Shown: positions 1 to 6,172, counted from the stretch's first letter. The stretch: 8,164 bases of DNA from Desulfuromonas sp. (GCA_030145265.1 JAQYWA010000083.1:1-8164); one strand, 5' to 3'. Numbers and translations: made by a program. The notes: generated by a model from the letters alone, not told the origin.

Positions 1-1
1 A

Positions 2-901
2 CACTTTCACGATTGGTATGTTCAGGGCGGCGGCACCCGCAGCTACACCTGGGTTAAGAACACCCTTCAAGACAAGGGGCTAGTCAAAAAGGCGCCGAAA
101 CGAGGCAAACACCGAAAACGCAGGCCACGATCACCACTTCCGGGGATGATGCTCCACCAGGATGGCAGCACCCACGAGTGGGTGCCCGGTAAAACCTGGG
201 ATCTGATCGTCACGATGGACGATGCGACCAACGAACACCTGAGCATGTTTTTCGTCGAACAGGAGGGCACCTTGAGCAGCTTCCGTGCAATGCGCGAGGT
301 CATCCTCAAAAAAGGGCTTTGCTGCACCTTTTACTCAGATCGGGGCAGTCATTACTGGCATACACCTAAAGCTGGCGGCAAGGTCGATAAAAGCAACCCG
401 ACTCAATTTGGTCGTGCCATGCATCAACTCGGCATCGAAATGATCGCGGCCTATTCACCAGAGGCGCGAGGCCGGAGCGAACGCGCCTTCAAAACCCATC
501 AGGATCGTTTGGTCAAGGAGCTCCAGTTTCATAGCATCACGACCATGGAAGCAGCCAACACGTACTTAAACACGGTTTACCGCCCGGCTTTCAATGCCAA
601 GTTCACTGAGAAACCCGCCGAAGCAGGATCGGCGTTCGTCCCCTGGATCGGCGGCAATCTGGACGATTACCTCTCAGAGCATTTTGAAAGAACTGTGGGG
701 CGCGATAATTGTGTTTCCTTTGAAAAGCTTACCCTCCAGATCCCTTCTGACGATTATCGCTTCAACTACATCAAGACCAAAGTTCGCATTCATCGCTATG
801 CCGACCGATCTCTGGGGCTCTTTTACGGGCCAAGGAAACTTGCAACTTATGACCACAAAGGACAGCTTCTTGAAGCATTCAAAAAAGCTGAAAACCAATA
901 A
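2..901 (+). CDS. ISNCY/IS1202-like DDE transposase, C-terminal part (5' end outside window)
   Basis: The frame is open from the window edge to the TAA at 899-901, giving 299 residues. The first in-frame ATG (146) lies inside conserved sequence, so it is not the real start. The protein catalyses cut or transfer of its own insertion sequence. What is seen: a YTWVK...GLV segment followed by a basic linker (KRGKHRKRRPR), the usual end of the N-terminal DNA-binding part. Then comes an integrase core with three acidic positions in the expected order: D in LHQDGS (codon 161-163), D in YSDRGSH (338-340) and E in ARGRSER (479-481). Spacings are about 59 and 47 residues. The GGKVDK block after the second Asp and the ARGRSER block are typical of the ISNCY group as I remember it. 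No frameshift or stop is seen, so the visible part looks intact. IS481- or IS3-type elements share the fold, but the motif wording fits them less well. Confidence 0.88.
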   Translation, partial: HFHDWYVQGGGTRSYTWVKNTLQDKGLVKKAPKRGKHRKRRPRSPLPGMMLHQDGSTHEWVPGKTWDLIVTMDDATNEHLSMFFVEQEGTLSSFRAMREVILKKGLCCTFYSDRGSHYWHTPKAGGKVDKSNPTQFGRAMHQLGIEMIAAYSPEARGRSERAFKTHQDRLVKELQFHSITTMEAANTYLNTVYRPAFNAKFTEKPAEAGSAFVPWIGGNLDDYLSEHFERTVGRDNCVSFEKLTLQIPSDDYRFNYIKTKVRIHRYADRSLGLFYGPRKLATYDHKGQLLEAFKKAENQ

Positions 902-940
902 CCGAGAAGTTCGCTTCTTCCCCTACCGGCTTGTGGGAGA

Positions 941-990
941 AACCGGACAATTCATTTGCTAACAAACCGGACAGTTCTATTTGTTGACAA
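941..990 (+). repeat. Two tandem imperfect direct repeats at the insertion sequence right end
   Basis: Copy 1 (941-965) and copy 2 (965-990) both begin AACCGGACA and continue with TTC-ATTTG-ACAA-like sequence. They differ at three substitutions and one inserted base, and abut with a shared A. They start 40 bp after the transposase stop. Tandem ACCGGACA-type repeats next to the transposase are what I would expect of the end of this IS group, where they would serve as transposase-binding sites and contain the terminal inverted repeat. The outer edge is probably near 990-992, where TGTTGACAACA forms a small palindrome. The exact boundary cannot be set without the left end. Confidence 0.6.
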
Positions 991-1091
991 CATATGCGGA
1001 GAAGATTTCAGTGGAAAGCTGAGGCGGAGTGTGTCGGTTTTTTTTCATTGCCCGAAAGGCAAGCATTGCCGCCAGTGTTACCCGTCGGGGA

Positions 1092-1442
1092 TCACTTTCG
1101 ATAGCGCATTCGGGTGCCATAGTTGAGTGACATGGTGATTTCGTCGGGAGCAAGCTCATTGGGAAAGAGGACCCCGGACACTTTCGCGGCGCGGATGCTC
1201 GCCCCCTCGAGATTGCAGCTGCTCAGATCGAGTCCCCGCAGGTCAGTTTGGCGGAAGTAGGCGTTGGACAGGTCCAGACCGTGCAGGTCGGCGCCGCGCA
1301 GATCTAGATCGCGTAAATTTGCACCAGAAAGGTCGCATTCTTCGCCGATGGCACGCAGCCCGTTGAATTTTTCCATATTTTCTGCGCGCAGGGCCAGGTA
1401 GAACGGATGATTCGATGTCTTTGGGGCATTCTCGTTGCTCAT
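1092..1442 (-). CDS. Small pentapeptide-repeat protein
   Basis: The predicted protein has 116 residues. The start at 1442 (MSNENAPKTS) is preferred over an upstream in-frame ATG at 1526, because GGAG lies 7 bases before it and the extra 28 residues look like untranslated AT-rich DNA. Residues 11-35 are a short helical lead-in (NHPFYLALRAENMEKFNGLRA). Residues 36-91 are about eleven pentapeptide units of the A(D/N)LxG type, for example GANLRDLDLRGADLHGLDLS, which fold as a right-handed quadrilateral beta-helix. The end carries SGVLFPNELAPDEI and a short basic tail. There is no signal peptide or membrane segment, so it is probably cytoplasmic. The solenoid is far shorter than in Qnr/MfpA gyrase-protection proteins, and a DNA-mimic role should not be assumed. 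The function is unknown. It faces the insertion sequence end tail-to-tail. Confidence 0.8.
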   Translation of the reverse strand: MSNENAPKTSNHPFYLALRAENMEKFNGLRAIGEECDLSGANLRDLDLRGADLHGLDLSNAYFRQTDLRGLDLSSCNLEGASIRAAKVSGVLFPNELAPDEITMSLNYGTRMRYRK

Positions 1443-1576
1443 GTGTTTCTCCGTTGCGGAAAGATTAACAAAGAGTATATGAGTATTGACGAGGATTAAA
1501 TTACCATTAGCTGGCGCAGAAAACAAGTTGGCGAAATGTTTGGTATGTTTGGAGTGGGTACGTTGAAGGTATGAAG

Positions 1577-1606
1577 CGTTCGTCCCGGCAGCGGCCGGGA
1601 CGAACG
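1577..1606 (-). terminator. Hairpin terminator after the lbtU remnant
   Basis: This is a perfect 13-bp stem (CGTTCGTCCCGGC / GCCGGGACGAACG) around a 4-base loop. It begins 16 bases beyond the TAA of the lbtU remnant on the minus strand. The tract after it (CTTCATACCTTC) is only moderately T-rich, so intrinsic termination is plausible but not certain. Its retention fits the 3' end of a former operon. The rest of the gap to the pentapeptide gene (1443-1576) holds only a tandem 9-base repeat, ATGTTTGGT/ATGTTTGGA at 1536-1553. Confidence 0.6.
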
Positions 1607-1621
1607 TTGTTGTGCGGGATT

Positions 1622-2329
1622 TTAAAATTCGATAGCCAGTTGGGAACTGACCATATCGCGTGTCTGCATCGGGCTGCCGAAATCATCGGTTGCGGCGAAG
1701 CGGCGATCGAACTCGCCTCGCAGGTATTCCAGCGACAGGCTGATATGCGGGCGCGGGCTCCAGGAAATGCCGGCGCCGCATTGGATTTTGGGTTGTTCGG
1801 CCAGCTCCCGACTCCCTTCGAGACGCAGTGCCACTTCAACGGTCTCGGTCAGATCGGTGGCCGCTTCCAGGTTCCAGGTCAATGGTCGGTCGCCTTTACT
1901 ATTGCCGTCGGCGTCGAGGTCGGCGGCGGCAAAGTGGCGGCTGGCGCCGAGAATTTCTCCAGACAGCTTCAGTGGGCCGATGATGCCCTCGGCGTAGGCG
2001 CTCCAGCCGCCGACGCGATGCTGGTAGTCGTCGGCCAGTTCCGCGTCGCTGTCGGCGAGGTCAGAAAGGTAGCTGGCGCTAAGTTCCAGGGTCAGCGGGT
2101 CGCTGATGAAATGACTGTGGAAATGGCCAAAGGGCAGGTACTGCCGGCCAATGCGTCCGCTCCAGGGTCCGGAGGCGAGATTGACGGTGGTTTCGTCGAC
2201 TTCGATCCGGTCGTCTCCTTCGGTATCCTCTTCAAATAGAACAATCAGCTTGCCGCTGAAATATTCATTCACTTCTATCCCCAGGCCCAGTTGGGCGGTG
2301 GCCAGGGTCAGATCGCTGGCGGAGTCAGT
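1622..2329 (-). pseudogene. LbtU-type outer-membrane porin, 5'-truncated remnant
   Basis: The open frame reads toward TAA at 1622-1624. The recognisable family sequence starts about residue TDSASDLTLATAQLGLG and runs about 235 codons. LbtU-type proteins are outer-membrane beta-barrels first linked to legiobactin uptake in Legionella. In other phyla the substrate is not established. Seen here: the amphipathic alternating pattern of barrel strands, the block QYLPFGHFHSHFISDPLTLEL that I associate with this family, and a terminal phenylalanine (LAIEF), the usual outer-membrane assembly signal. Missing are the signal peptide, the N-terminal helical part and the first strands. Upstream the same frame runs directly into feoB sequence, not porin sequence. 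The only near starts are two GTG codons (2345-2350) without a ribosome-binding site, so a secreted porin cannot be made. I call it a pseudogene with good confidence; the family name is from motif memory. Confidence 0.72.
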
Positions 2330-2498
2330 GTTGCCGCGGGTGATCACCACCGTGGTGCCGGGAAAGTTGGAGACGTCGACATAGATGCCGCTTCACGACC
2401 CCAAGAAAATCGACTTGCCCACGTTGGGGGTACCGACCAGGACGATTTTTTTTGTCTTCGACTTCCTGCAGCACAGAGACGCAGCTCGACTGATTCAT
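2330..2498 (-). pseudogene. feoB: feoB 5' remnant (ferrous iron transporter GTPase domain start)
   Basis: The minus strand has AGGAG 8 bases before ATG at 2498, then MNQSSCVSVLQEVEDKK. Allowing one base too many in the A8 run (T8 at 2446-2453 on the plus strand), it continues IVLVGTPNVGKSIF, which is the FeoB G1/P-loop (usually GNPNVGKS). It then passes an in-frame TGA (2393-2395) and goes on GIYVDVSNFPGTTV, the FeoB G2 region, ending at ITRG. At that point FeoB would normally lead to the DTPG (G3) motif. Instead the sequence changes to LbtU-porin sequence. FeoB is an inner-membrane Fe(II) transporter of roughly 650-800 residues; only about 56 codons survive. There are three separate lesions: frameshift, nonsense codon and loss of everything after G2. 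The G1 and G2 motifs in correct order and spacing make the identity secure despite the small size. Confidence 0.82.
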
Positions 2499-2623
2499 TG
2501 ATAAACTCCTGATGTTGTCTTGGAGTGTTGCATCGGGACACTAATTTTGAATTTTAATCTGTTCGGCGAACTGTCGGCCGAGGGCAATTTCCTGCCCCCG
2601 ACGCGCATCCCTGGCGTCAAGTG

Positions 2624-2642
2624 GAAAATGATATTTGTTTTC
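2624..2642. promoter_or_regulatory. Fur-box-like operator
   Basis: The 19 bases GAAAATGATATTTGTTTTC match the classical Fur consensus GATAATGATAATCATTATC at 14 of 19 positions. The outer arms are GAAAA and TTTTC. It lies about 125 bp upstream of the feoB start codon and about 80 bp before the divergent SAP-like gene, so it could have served either. The link with feoB and lbtU, both iron-uptake families normally repressed by Fur, supports the call. No convincing -35/-10 pair could be assigned nearby. A GTTCG-G-CGAAC palindrome (2561-2571) sits between the box and feoB, with unknown meaning. Confidence 0.55.
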
Positions 2643-2724
2643 AATTGAGTTTCGGTGGAATTCCGGTTGCAAAATCGTTGGCGAGTGGTAATTTTATTCG
2701 ACCAATTTACTCGGGAGGTTTTTT

Positions 2725-2904
2725 ATGAAAATGGTACAGGTTAAGGCCGTCGCCAAGGAACGTGGGGTTAAGGCCGGGCGCATGAAGAAGGTGGAACTTG
2801 TTCGGGCCATTCAGCAGGTGGAGGGAAATAATCAGTGTTTCGTTACCGAGCAGGCCGACAGCTGCGGGCAGCCGGGTTGCTTGTGGCGGGAGGACTGCAG
2901 CTGA
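2725..2904 (+). CDS. Small SAP-like protein with four-cysteine tail
   Basis: The protein has 59 residues, starting at ATG 2725 behind a strong GGGAGG (2713-2718, 6-base gap) and ending TGA 2902-2904. Residues 1-33 (MKMVQVKAVAKERGVKAGRMKKVELVRAIQ) have the helix-extended loop-helix pattern of a SAP motif, which in other proteins binds DNA or mediates protein contacts. Residues 34-59 hold cysteines 38, 47, 52 and 58 (C-x8-C-x4-C-x5-C) in the ending CGQPGCLWREDC, which could hold zinc or an iron-sulfur centre; that is inference. I recall very similar short proteins in Desulfuromonadales annotated only as SAP domain-containing. It stands alone, divergent from the feoB remnant and about 100 bp before pgi. 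No secretion signal is seen. The function is unknown. Confidence 0.8.
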   Translation: MKMVQVKAVAKERGVKAGRMKKVELVRAIQQVEGNNQCFVTEQADSCGQPGCLWREDCS

Positions 2905-3008
2905 GGTTGACATTTTTTCCTTGCCTTCGCCGGTGGGCTCTGTCAGTTTTTAAAGCAGGTTTTAATGTCTCTGTCCTGCCACATCTGCAACCTTATTGAG
3001 GGAGAACG

Positions 3009-4661
3009 ATGGCCATCCTGACCGATCTGCCAGCTTGGAAAGCTCTTCACAGCCATCATCGGGAAATCGCCGACCTGCACATGCGGGATCTGTTTGTTGC
3101 CGATCCTGGGCGGTTCGAAAAATTTTCTCTGCATTGGGATGATTTCCTGTTCGATTACTCCAAGAACCGGATCACTGCCGAGACCATGCCGCTCCTTCTC
3201 GATCTGGCTCACCAGGCTGGTCTTGGAGCCCGTATCGAGGCGATGTTCGGTGGCCATCGGATCAACTTGACCGAGGACCGGGCGGTGCTCCACGTGGCGT
3301 TGCGCAACCGTGGCGGGCAACCGATATTTGTTGACGGTGTTGATGTCATGCCGGGGGTGCTGGCGGTGCTGGCCAGGATGCGCGCCTTCAGCGAGGCCGT
3401 CCGCGGCGGCCAGTGGCGGGGCTTTACCGGTCAGGCCATCACTGACGTGGTCAGCATCGGTATCGGTGGCTCGGATCTCGGCCCGCTGATGGTCTGCGAA
3501 GCCCTTAAACACTATGCCCAGCCCGGCCTGGCGGTCCATTTCGTCTCCAACGTCGATGCAACCCACCTGGTCGAAACCCTCAAACGCCTCAATCCCGCAA
3601 CCACGCTGTTCATCATCGCCTCGAAAACCTTCACCACCCAGGAGACCCTGACCAACGCCTGGTCGGCCCGCAATTGGCTGGTGCAGGCCTTAGGCGGCGA
3701 GGAGGCGGTAGCCCGCCATTTTGTCGCTTTGTCGACCAATGCCGGGGCAGTGCAGGCATTCGGTATCGATTCGGACAACATGTTCGAGTTCTGGGACTGG
3801 GTCGGTGGACGCTATTCCTTGTGGTCGGCCATCGGCCTGTCCATCGCCGTGGCAGTCGGCATGGACCGTTTCGAAGAGCTTCTCGAAGGGGCTTTTGCTG
3901 TCGACGAGCATTTCCGCACGGCAGCGCTGGGCGAAAACATCCCGGTGCTCATGGCCCTGCTCGGCGTCTGGTACAACAATTTCTTCGGTGTCGAGTCCCA
4001 CGCCGTGCTTCCTTACGAACAGTACCTGTCGAGGTTCCCTGCCTATCTGCAGCAGGGGGACATGGAGAGCAACGGCAAACGGGTGACCCTGGACGGGGAG
4101 CTGGTTGATTATGCCACCGGGCCGATCATCTGGGGCGAGCCTGGGACCAATGGCCAGCACGCTTTTTACCAACTGATCCATCAGGGAACTCGGCTGGTGC
4201 CCTGCGATTTCATCGCCGGAGCCCGCAGCCTCAATCCCCTCGGCCAGCATCATTCTATCCTACTGTCTAATTTTTTCGCCCAGACCGAAGCACTTATGAA
4301 GGGGAAATCCGAGGATGAGGCCCGGCTCGAGCTGGAACAGGCCGGCCTGGCTTCTGCCGAGGTGGAAAAGCTGCTGCCGCACAAAATCTTTCCTGGCAAC
4401 CGGCCGACCAACTCGATCGTTTACCGCGATCTGACCCCGCGCACCCTCGGTTCGCTGATCGCTTTTTACGAACATAAAATTTTCGTGCAGGGTGTCATCT
4501 GGAATGTCAACTCGTTTGACCAGTGGGGGGTGGAGCTCGGCAAACAACTGGCGAAAACGATCCTGCCTGAGCTGGAAGGTTCGGGTGTGGTCTCAGCCCA
4601 TGATTCTTCAACCAATGGCTTGATCAATCATTGCAATAATTTACGCCGACTGGATGGGTGA
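3009..4661 (+). CDS. pgi: Glucose-6-phosphate isomerase
   Basis: This cytoplasmic enzyme interconverts glucose 6-phosphate and fructose 6-phosphate in glycolysis and gluconeogenesis. The predicted protein has 550 residues, about the length of E. coli Pgi (549), and resembles it along its whole length. Seen in order: DYSKNRIT and the [11 protein letters not shown] block near the N-terminus, GIGGSDLGP (SIS fold, sugar phosphate binding), [66 protein letters not shown] and [10 protein letters not shown]. Catalytic E353, H384 and K512 correspond to E. coli E355, H386 and K514. The start at ATG 3009 follows GAGGGAGA at 5 bases and fits the family N-terminus. It ends with the conserved HDSSTNGLI. 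The gene stands alone; TTGACA at 2907 lacks a matching -10, so no promoter is assigned. No lesion is seen. Confidence 0.98.
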   Translation: MAILTDLPAWKALHSHHREIADLHMRDLFVADPGRFEKFSLHWDDFLFDYSKNRITAETMPLLLDLAHQAGLGARIEAMFGGHRINLTEDRAVLHVALRNRGGQPIFVDGVDVMPGVLAVLARMRAFSEAVRGGQWRGFTGQAITDVVSIGIGGSDLGPLMVCEALKHYAQPGLAVHFVSNVDATHLVETLKRLNPATTLFIIASKTFTTQETLTNAWSARNWLVQALGGEEAVARHFVALSTNAGAVQAFGIDSDNMFEFWDWVGGRYSLWSAIGLSIAVAVGMDRFEELLEGAFAVDEHFRTAALGENIPVLMALLGVWYNNFFGVESHAVLPYEQYLSRFPAYLQQGDMESNGKRVTLDGELVDYATGPIIWGEPGTNGQHAFYQLIHQGTRLVPCDFIAGARSLNPLGQHHSILLSNFFAQTEALMKGKSEDEARLELEQAGLASAEVEKLLPHKIFPGNRPTNSIVYRDLTPRTLGSLIAFYEHKIFVQGVIWNVNSFDQWGVELGKQLAKTILPELEGSGVVSAHDSSTNGLINHCNNLRRLDG

Positions 4662-4688
4662 GCGGCGAACCCTTGGCCCGGAGAGTTG

Positions 4689-4717
4689 TTGACGCTCTGG
4701 AGCGAAATTGCTAAAGT
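4689..4717 (+). promoter_or_regulatory. Candidate sigma70-type promoter for the cytochrome gene
   Basis: TTGACG (4689-4694) and TAAAGT (4712-4717) are separated by 17 bases. They match the -35 and -10 consensus at 5 of 6 and 4 of 6 positions. Transcription would start about 4724, leaving a leader of about 45 bases before the cytochrome ATG. This implies the cytochrome is transcribed separately from pgi, which ends 27 bp upstream of the -35. Confidence 0.45.
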
Positions 4718-4724
4718 GAAGAGT

Positions 4725-4736
4725 AAACACGTGTTT
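4725..4736. promoter_or_regulatory. 12-bp perfect palindrome at the predicted start of transcription
   Basis: AAACACGTGTTT begins 7 bases after the candidate -10 hexamer, so it would cover the transcription start and early leader. A regulator bound there would block transcription. It could also be a small leader hairpin, because GCTAAA (4710-4715) and TTTAGC (4735-4740) give an outer pairing. No regulator can be named. Confidence 0.35.
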
Positions 4737-4769
4737 TAGCAGTTTTAATCTTTTCCCGGTGGGGTTTGC

Positions 4770-5093
4770 ATGAAACGAATTATCCTTGTTGCGCTGGCTG
4801 TTTTTCTGGTTGCTGTCTGTGCTCAGGCTTTTGCTGACCATGGTCCGGATACCGTGGTTTTTCCGGGCAAGGGGAAGCTCGGCTCGGTAACCTTCGATCA
4901 CCTGTTTCATCATGAGCAGGGTACCGAATGCGCTTTGTGCCATCATACAGGGGTGAATGAGGGCCAGTGTGCTGAGTGCCATGGCTACGACCCGGCGGCT
5001 CCCCATATTCAGGATGCCTTTCACCTGCTCTGCATCGGCTGTCACAAGCATAAGCGCGCTACCACCGAATGCGAGGGTTGCCACGTGAATTAG
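4770..5093 (+). CDS. Periplasmic tetrahaem class III-like cytochrome c
   Basis: The protein has 107 residues. Residues 1-23 are a Sec signal peptide (KR, hydrophobic core, cleavage probably after AFA), leaving a mature protein of about 84 residues. Four CXXCH haem sites are at 54-58 (CALCH), 67-71 (CAECH), 88-92 (CIGCH) and 101-105 (CEGCH). Other histidines able to be the second axial ligands are at 44, 47, 48, 59, 79, 85 and 94. The DHLFHH...CALCHH arrangement is the class III (cytochrome c3/c7) pattern. All four sites are plain CXXCH, whereas classical Desulfovibrio c3 has some CX4CH sites, and Geobacter PpcA-type c7 has three haems. The expected role is low-potential electron transfer in the periplasm; the partner cannot be read from the neighbours. 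Start: ATG 4770 behind GGTGGGG. It ends before a strong shared hairpin. Confidence 0.92.
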   Translation: MKRIILVALAVFLVAVCAQAFADHGPDTVVFPGKGKLGSVTFDHLFHHEQGTECALCHHTGVNEGQCAECHGYDPAAPHIQDAFHLLCIGCHKHKRATTECEGCHVN

Positions 5094-5114
5094 GCGGGCT
5101 CAGTTCTTGAACGA

Positions 5115-5145
5115 CAACGGCCGGGGCATATTGCCCCGGCCGTTG
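5115..5145. terminator. Bidirectional terminator between the cytochrome and cvfB genes
   Basis: This is a perfect 14-bp stem (CAACGGCCGGGGCA / TGCCCCGGCCGTTG) with a 3-base loop. It begins 21 bases after the cytochrome stop and lies 35 bases beyond the stop of the convergent gene on the minus strand. The plus side continues CTGTTTC and the minus side TCGTTCAAG, so U-tracts are weak. Position and stem strength still make it the likely terminator for both. Confidence 0.7.
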
Positions 5146-5180
5146 CTGTTTCAGGTCCTTGCGAGCGCCAGTGTCTCGCT

Positions 5181-6002
5181 CTATTTCAGTCGGATGCCCG
5201 CCTCGATCAGTTCAATCCGCCCCGCTTTGTACAGGGCCCCTACCGCTTTCTTGTATGATTTCTTGCTCATCCCTAACTGTTCGCGAATGTCTTCGGGGGA
5301 ACTCTGGTCGTGCAGCGGCAGTTCTCCTGTTTTTGCCAGCGCCGCCAGAATCGTCAATTTCGCTTCTTCAACCCCTTCGGCGCCGACCCGGCGCAGGGTG
5401 ACATCGATCTTGCCGTCTTCGCGCACATGTTTGATGAACCCGACCAGGCGGCTGCCGCGCTGTTGTCCGCTGCGCAGTTCGTCTCGGTAGATCAGGCCGC
5501 TATAAAGGTCATTGATGATCACCTTGACGCCGAGATCGGTGAATGCCCAGATCAGCAAGTTGACCTGGTCGCCATCTTTGAGGTCGCCCGATCCCGGTTC
5601 CAGGCATTGGTCGATGCGAGCAGTGCCGACGATTCTCCCCAGATTGTCGAGGCACAGCTTGACCAGGTATTTGCGGCCGAGCTGCATGCGCTCGGTTTGC
5701 TCGGAAAAAGGTACCAGCAGGTCTTTGTCCAGGCCCCAGTCGAGAAAGGCTCCCACCTTGCTGAGCTGGATCACCTTGAGCAGGGCGAATTCACCGACCT
5801 GGGCCAGCGGGGTGCGCAGAGTCGCGGTGAGTTTGCCGGCGCTTCCCTGGTAGACAAAGACTTCCAGTCGGCCGCCGACCTTGCTGTCGGCTGGGAGTTC
5901 TCGGGCCGGCAGCAGGATGTCGCCTTGCGGCGTCTGGAAATGGGCCCCGTAATGGTCAATTTCTGAAATTTTCAGGGTGTTGCAACGGCCGACGTGCAGC
6001 AT
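5181..6002 (-). CDS. cvfB: CvfB-family S1 RNA-binding protein
   Basis: The predicted protein has 273 residues. It belongs to the CvfB/YitL family: cytoplasmic RNA-binding proteins with S1-like OB folds. In Staphylococcus aureus CvfB affects virulence gene expression; the role in other bacteria is not established. Domains by pattern: S1-like 1 at about 5-62 (NTLKISEIDHYGAHFQTPQG), S1 2 at about 66-130 (VGEFALLKVIQLSKVGAFLD, then LLVPFSEQ), S1 3 at about 145-205 (GVKVIINDLYSGLIYRDEL...GFIKHVREDGKIDVTLR), and a winged helix at about 215-273 (SPEDIREQLGMSKKSYKKAV). This order is that of the family. ATG at 6002 has GAAAGG 7 bases upstream. It lies downstream of ppnP on the same strand, but the nested-repeat element separates them and its edge sits 16 bases before this start codon. 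The gene looks intact. Confidence 0.9.
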   Translation of the reverse strand: MLHVGRCNTLKISEIDHYGAHFQTPQGDILLPARELPADSKVGGRLEVFVYQGSAGKLTATLRTPLAQVGEFALLKVIQLSKVGAFLDWGLDKDLLVPFSEQTERMQLGRKYLVKLCLDNLGRIVGTARIDQCLEPGSGDLKDGDQVNLLIWAFTDLGVKVIINDLYSGLIYRDELRSGQQRGSRLVGFIKHVREDGKIDVTLRRVGAEGVEEAKLTILAALAKTGELPLHDQSSPEDIREQLGMSKKSYKKAVGALYKAGRIELIEAGIRLK

Positions 6003-6018
6003 GGTGGACCTTTCAATA

Positions 6019-6172
6019 ATGATGCTTTCGCAAAAAGTCTTGAGATAGCTAAGTAAAAATTTCGACTTACAAGGCCTGGTGATTTTTCAGGGGCGAAGGC
6101 CTACATCAGGTAGGTCGAGGTCCTGAAAAAGCGCCGTAACGCCGTAGGGCGGACTTTTTGCGACGCCATCAC
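6019..6172. repeat. 154-bp nested inverted-repeat element (MITE/REP-like)
   Basis: The ends are 21-bp imperfect inverted repeats (17 of 21 match) with a perfect 12-bp core: TCGCAAAAAGTC at 6028-6039 and GACTTTTTGCGA at 6152-6163. Inside are a 9-bp pair, TTTTTCAGG (6083-6091) and CCTGAAAAA (6122-6130), and an inner hairpin, CCTAC/GTAGG (6100-6104/6110-6114). A short tandem repeat (CGCCGTA at 6132 and 6140) lies on the right arm. There is no open frame of note. The unit fills nearly all of the ppnP-cvfB gap. I recall similar GACTTTTTGCG-type intergenic repeats in Desulfuromonadales genomes, so a dispersed non-autonomous element is likely. A long structured RNA leader of cvfB is the alternative. 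TAAT flanks both sides (6017-6020, 6173-6176), but they do not sit symmetrically against the ends. Confidence 0.6.

Larger units (their letters stand above)
1..992 (+). mobile_element. Insertion sequence, ISNCY/IS1202-like, right part
   Basis: The element consists of the truncated-by-window transposase and its right-end repeats. Its right edge is inferred from the repeats and may be off by several bases. Base composition is visibly less GC-rich than the pgi and serB regions. It ends about 100 bp from the 3' end of the convergent pentapeptide-repeat gene, so the insertion does not interrupt a gene visible here. Bases 993-1091 hold no gene. They contain a T8 run (1037-1044) followed by a short TTGCC/GGCAA hairpin, in the wrong order for a terminator on either strand. 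Confidence 0.7.

Noticed and set aside
905..918. AGAAG-TTCG-CTTCT hairpin just after the transposase stop
   Set aside because: It is a 5-bp stem with a UUCG loop followed by only a C/T-mixed tract, too weak to call as a terminator.
1571..2239. A 222-codon plus-strand open frame across the porin remnant
   Set aside because: It is antisense to the LbtU-like sequence, starts inside the terminator hairpin and has low-complexity composition typical of a shadow frame.
2393..2395. TGA in the feoB remnant read as selenocysteine
   Set aside because: The aligned FeoB position is not a cysteine, no SECIS-like hairpin is evident just after the codon, and the gene is frameshifted and truncated anyway.
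2446..2453. A8 tract as programmed ribosomal frameshifting
   Set aside because: A stop codon follows in the restored frame within 20 codons and the rest of FeoB is missing, so recoding would give no useful product.
2535..2700. Open minus-strand frame upstream of feoB ending LGRQFAEQIKIQN, considered as a feoA remnant
   Set aside because: There is no start codon or ribosome-binding site, and no recognisable FeoA (SH3-like) pattern. It overlaps the Fur-like box and is most likely non-coding.
4641..5084. A 147-codon minus-strand open frame opposite the cytochrome gene
   Set aside because: It is a shadow of the cytochrome frame. The plus strand has a signal peptide and four CXXCH sites.
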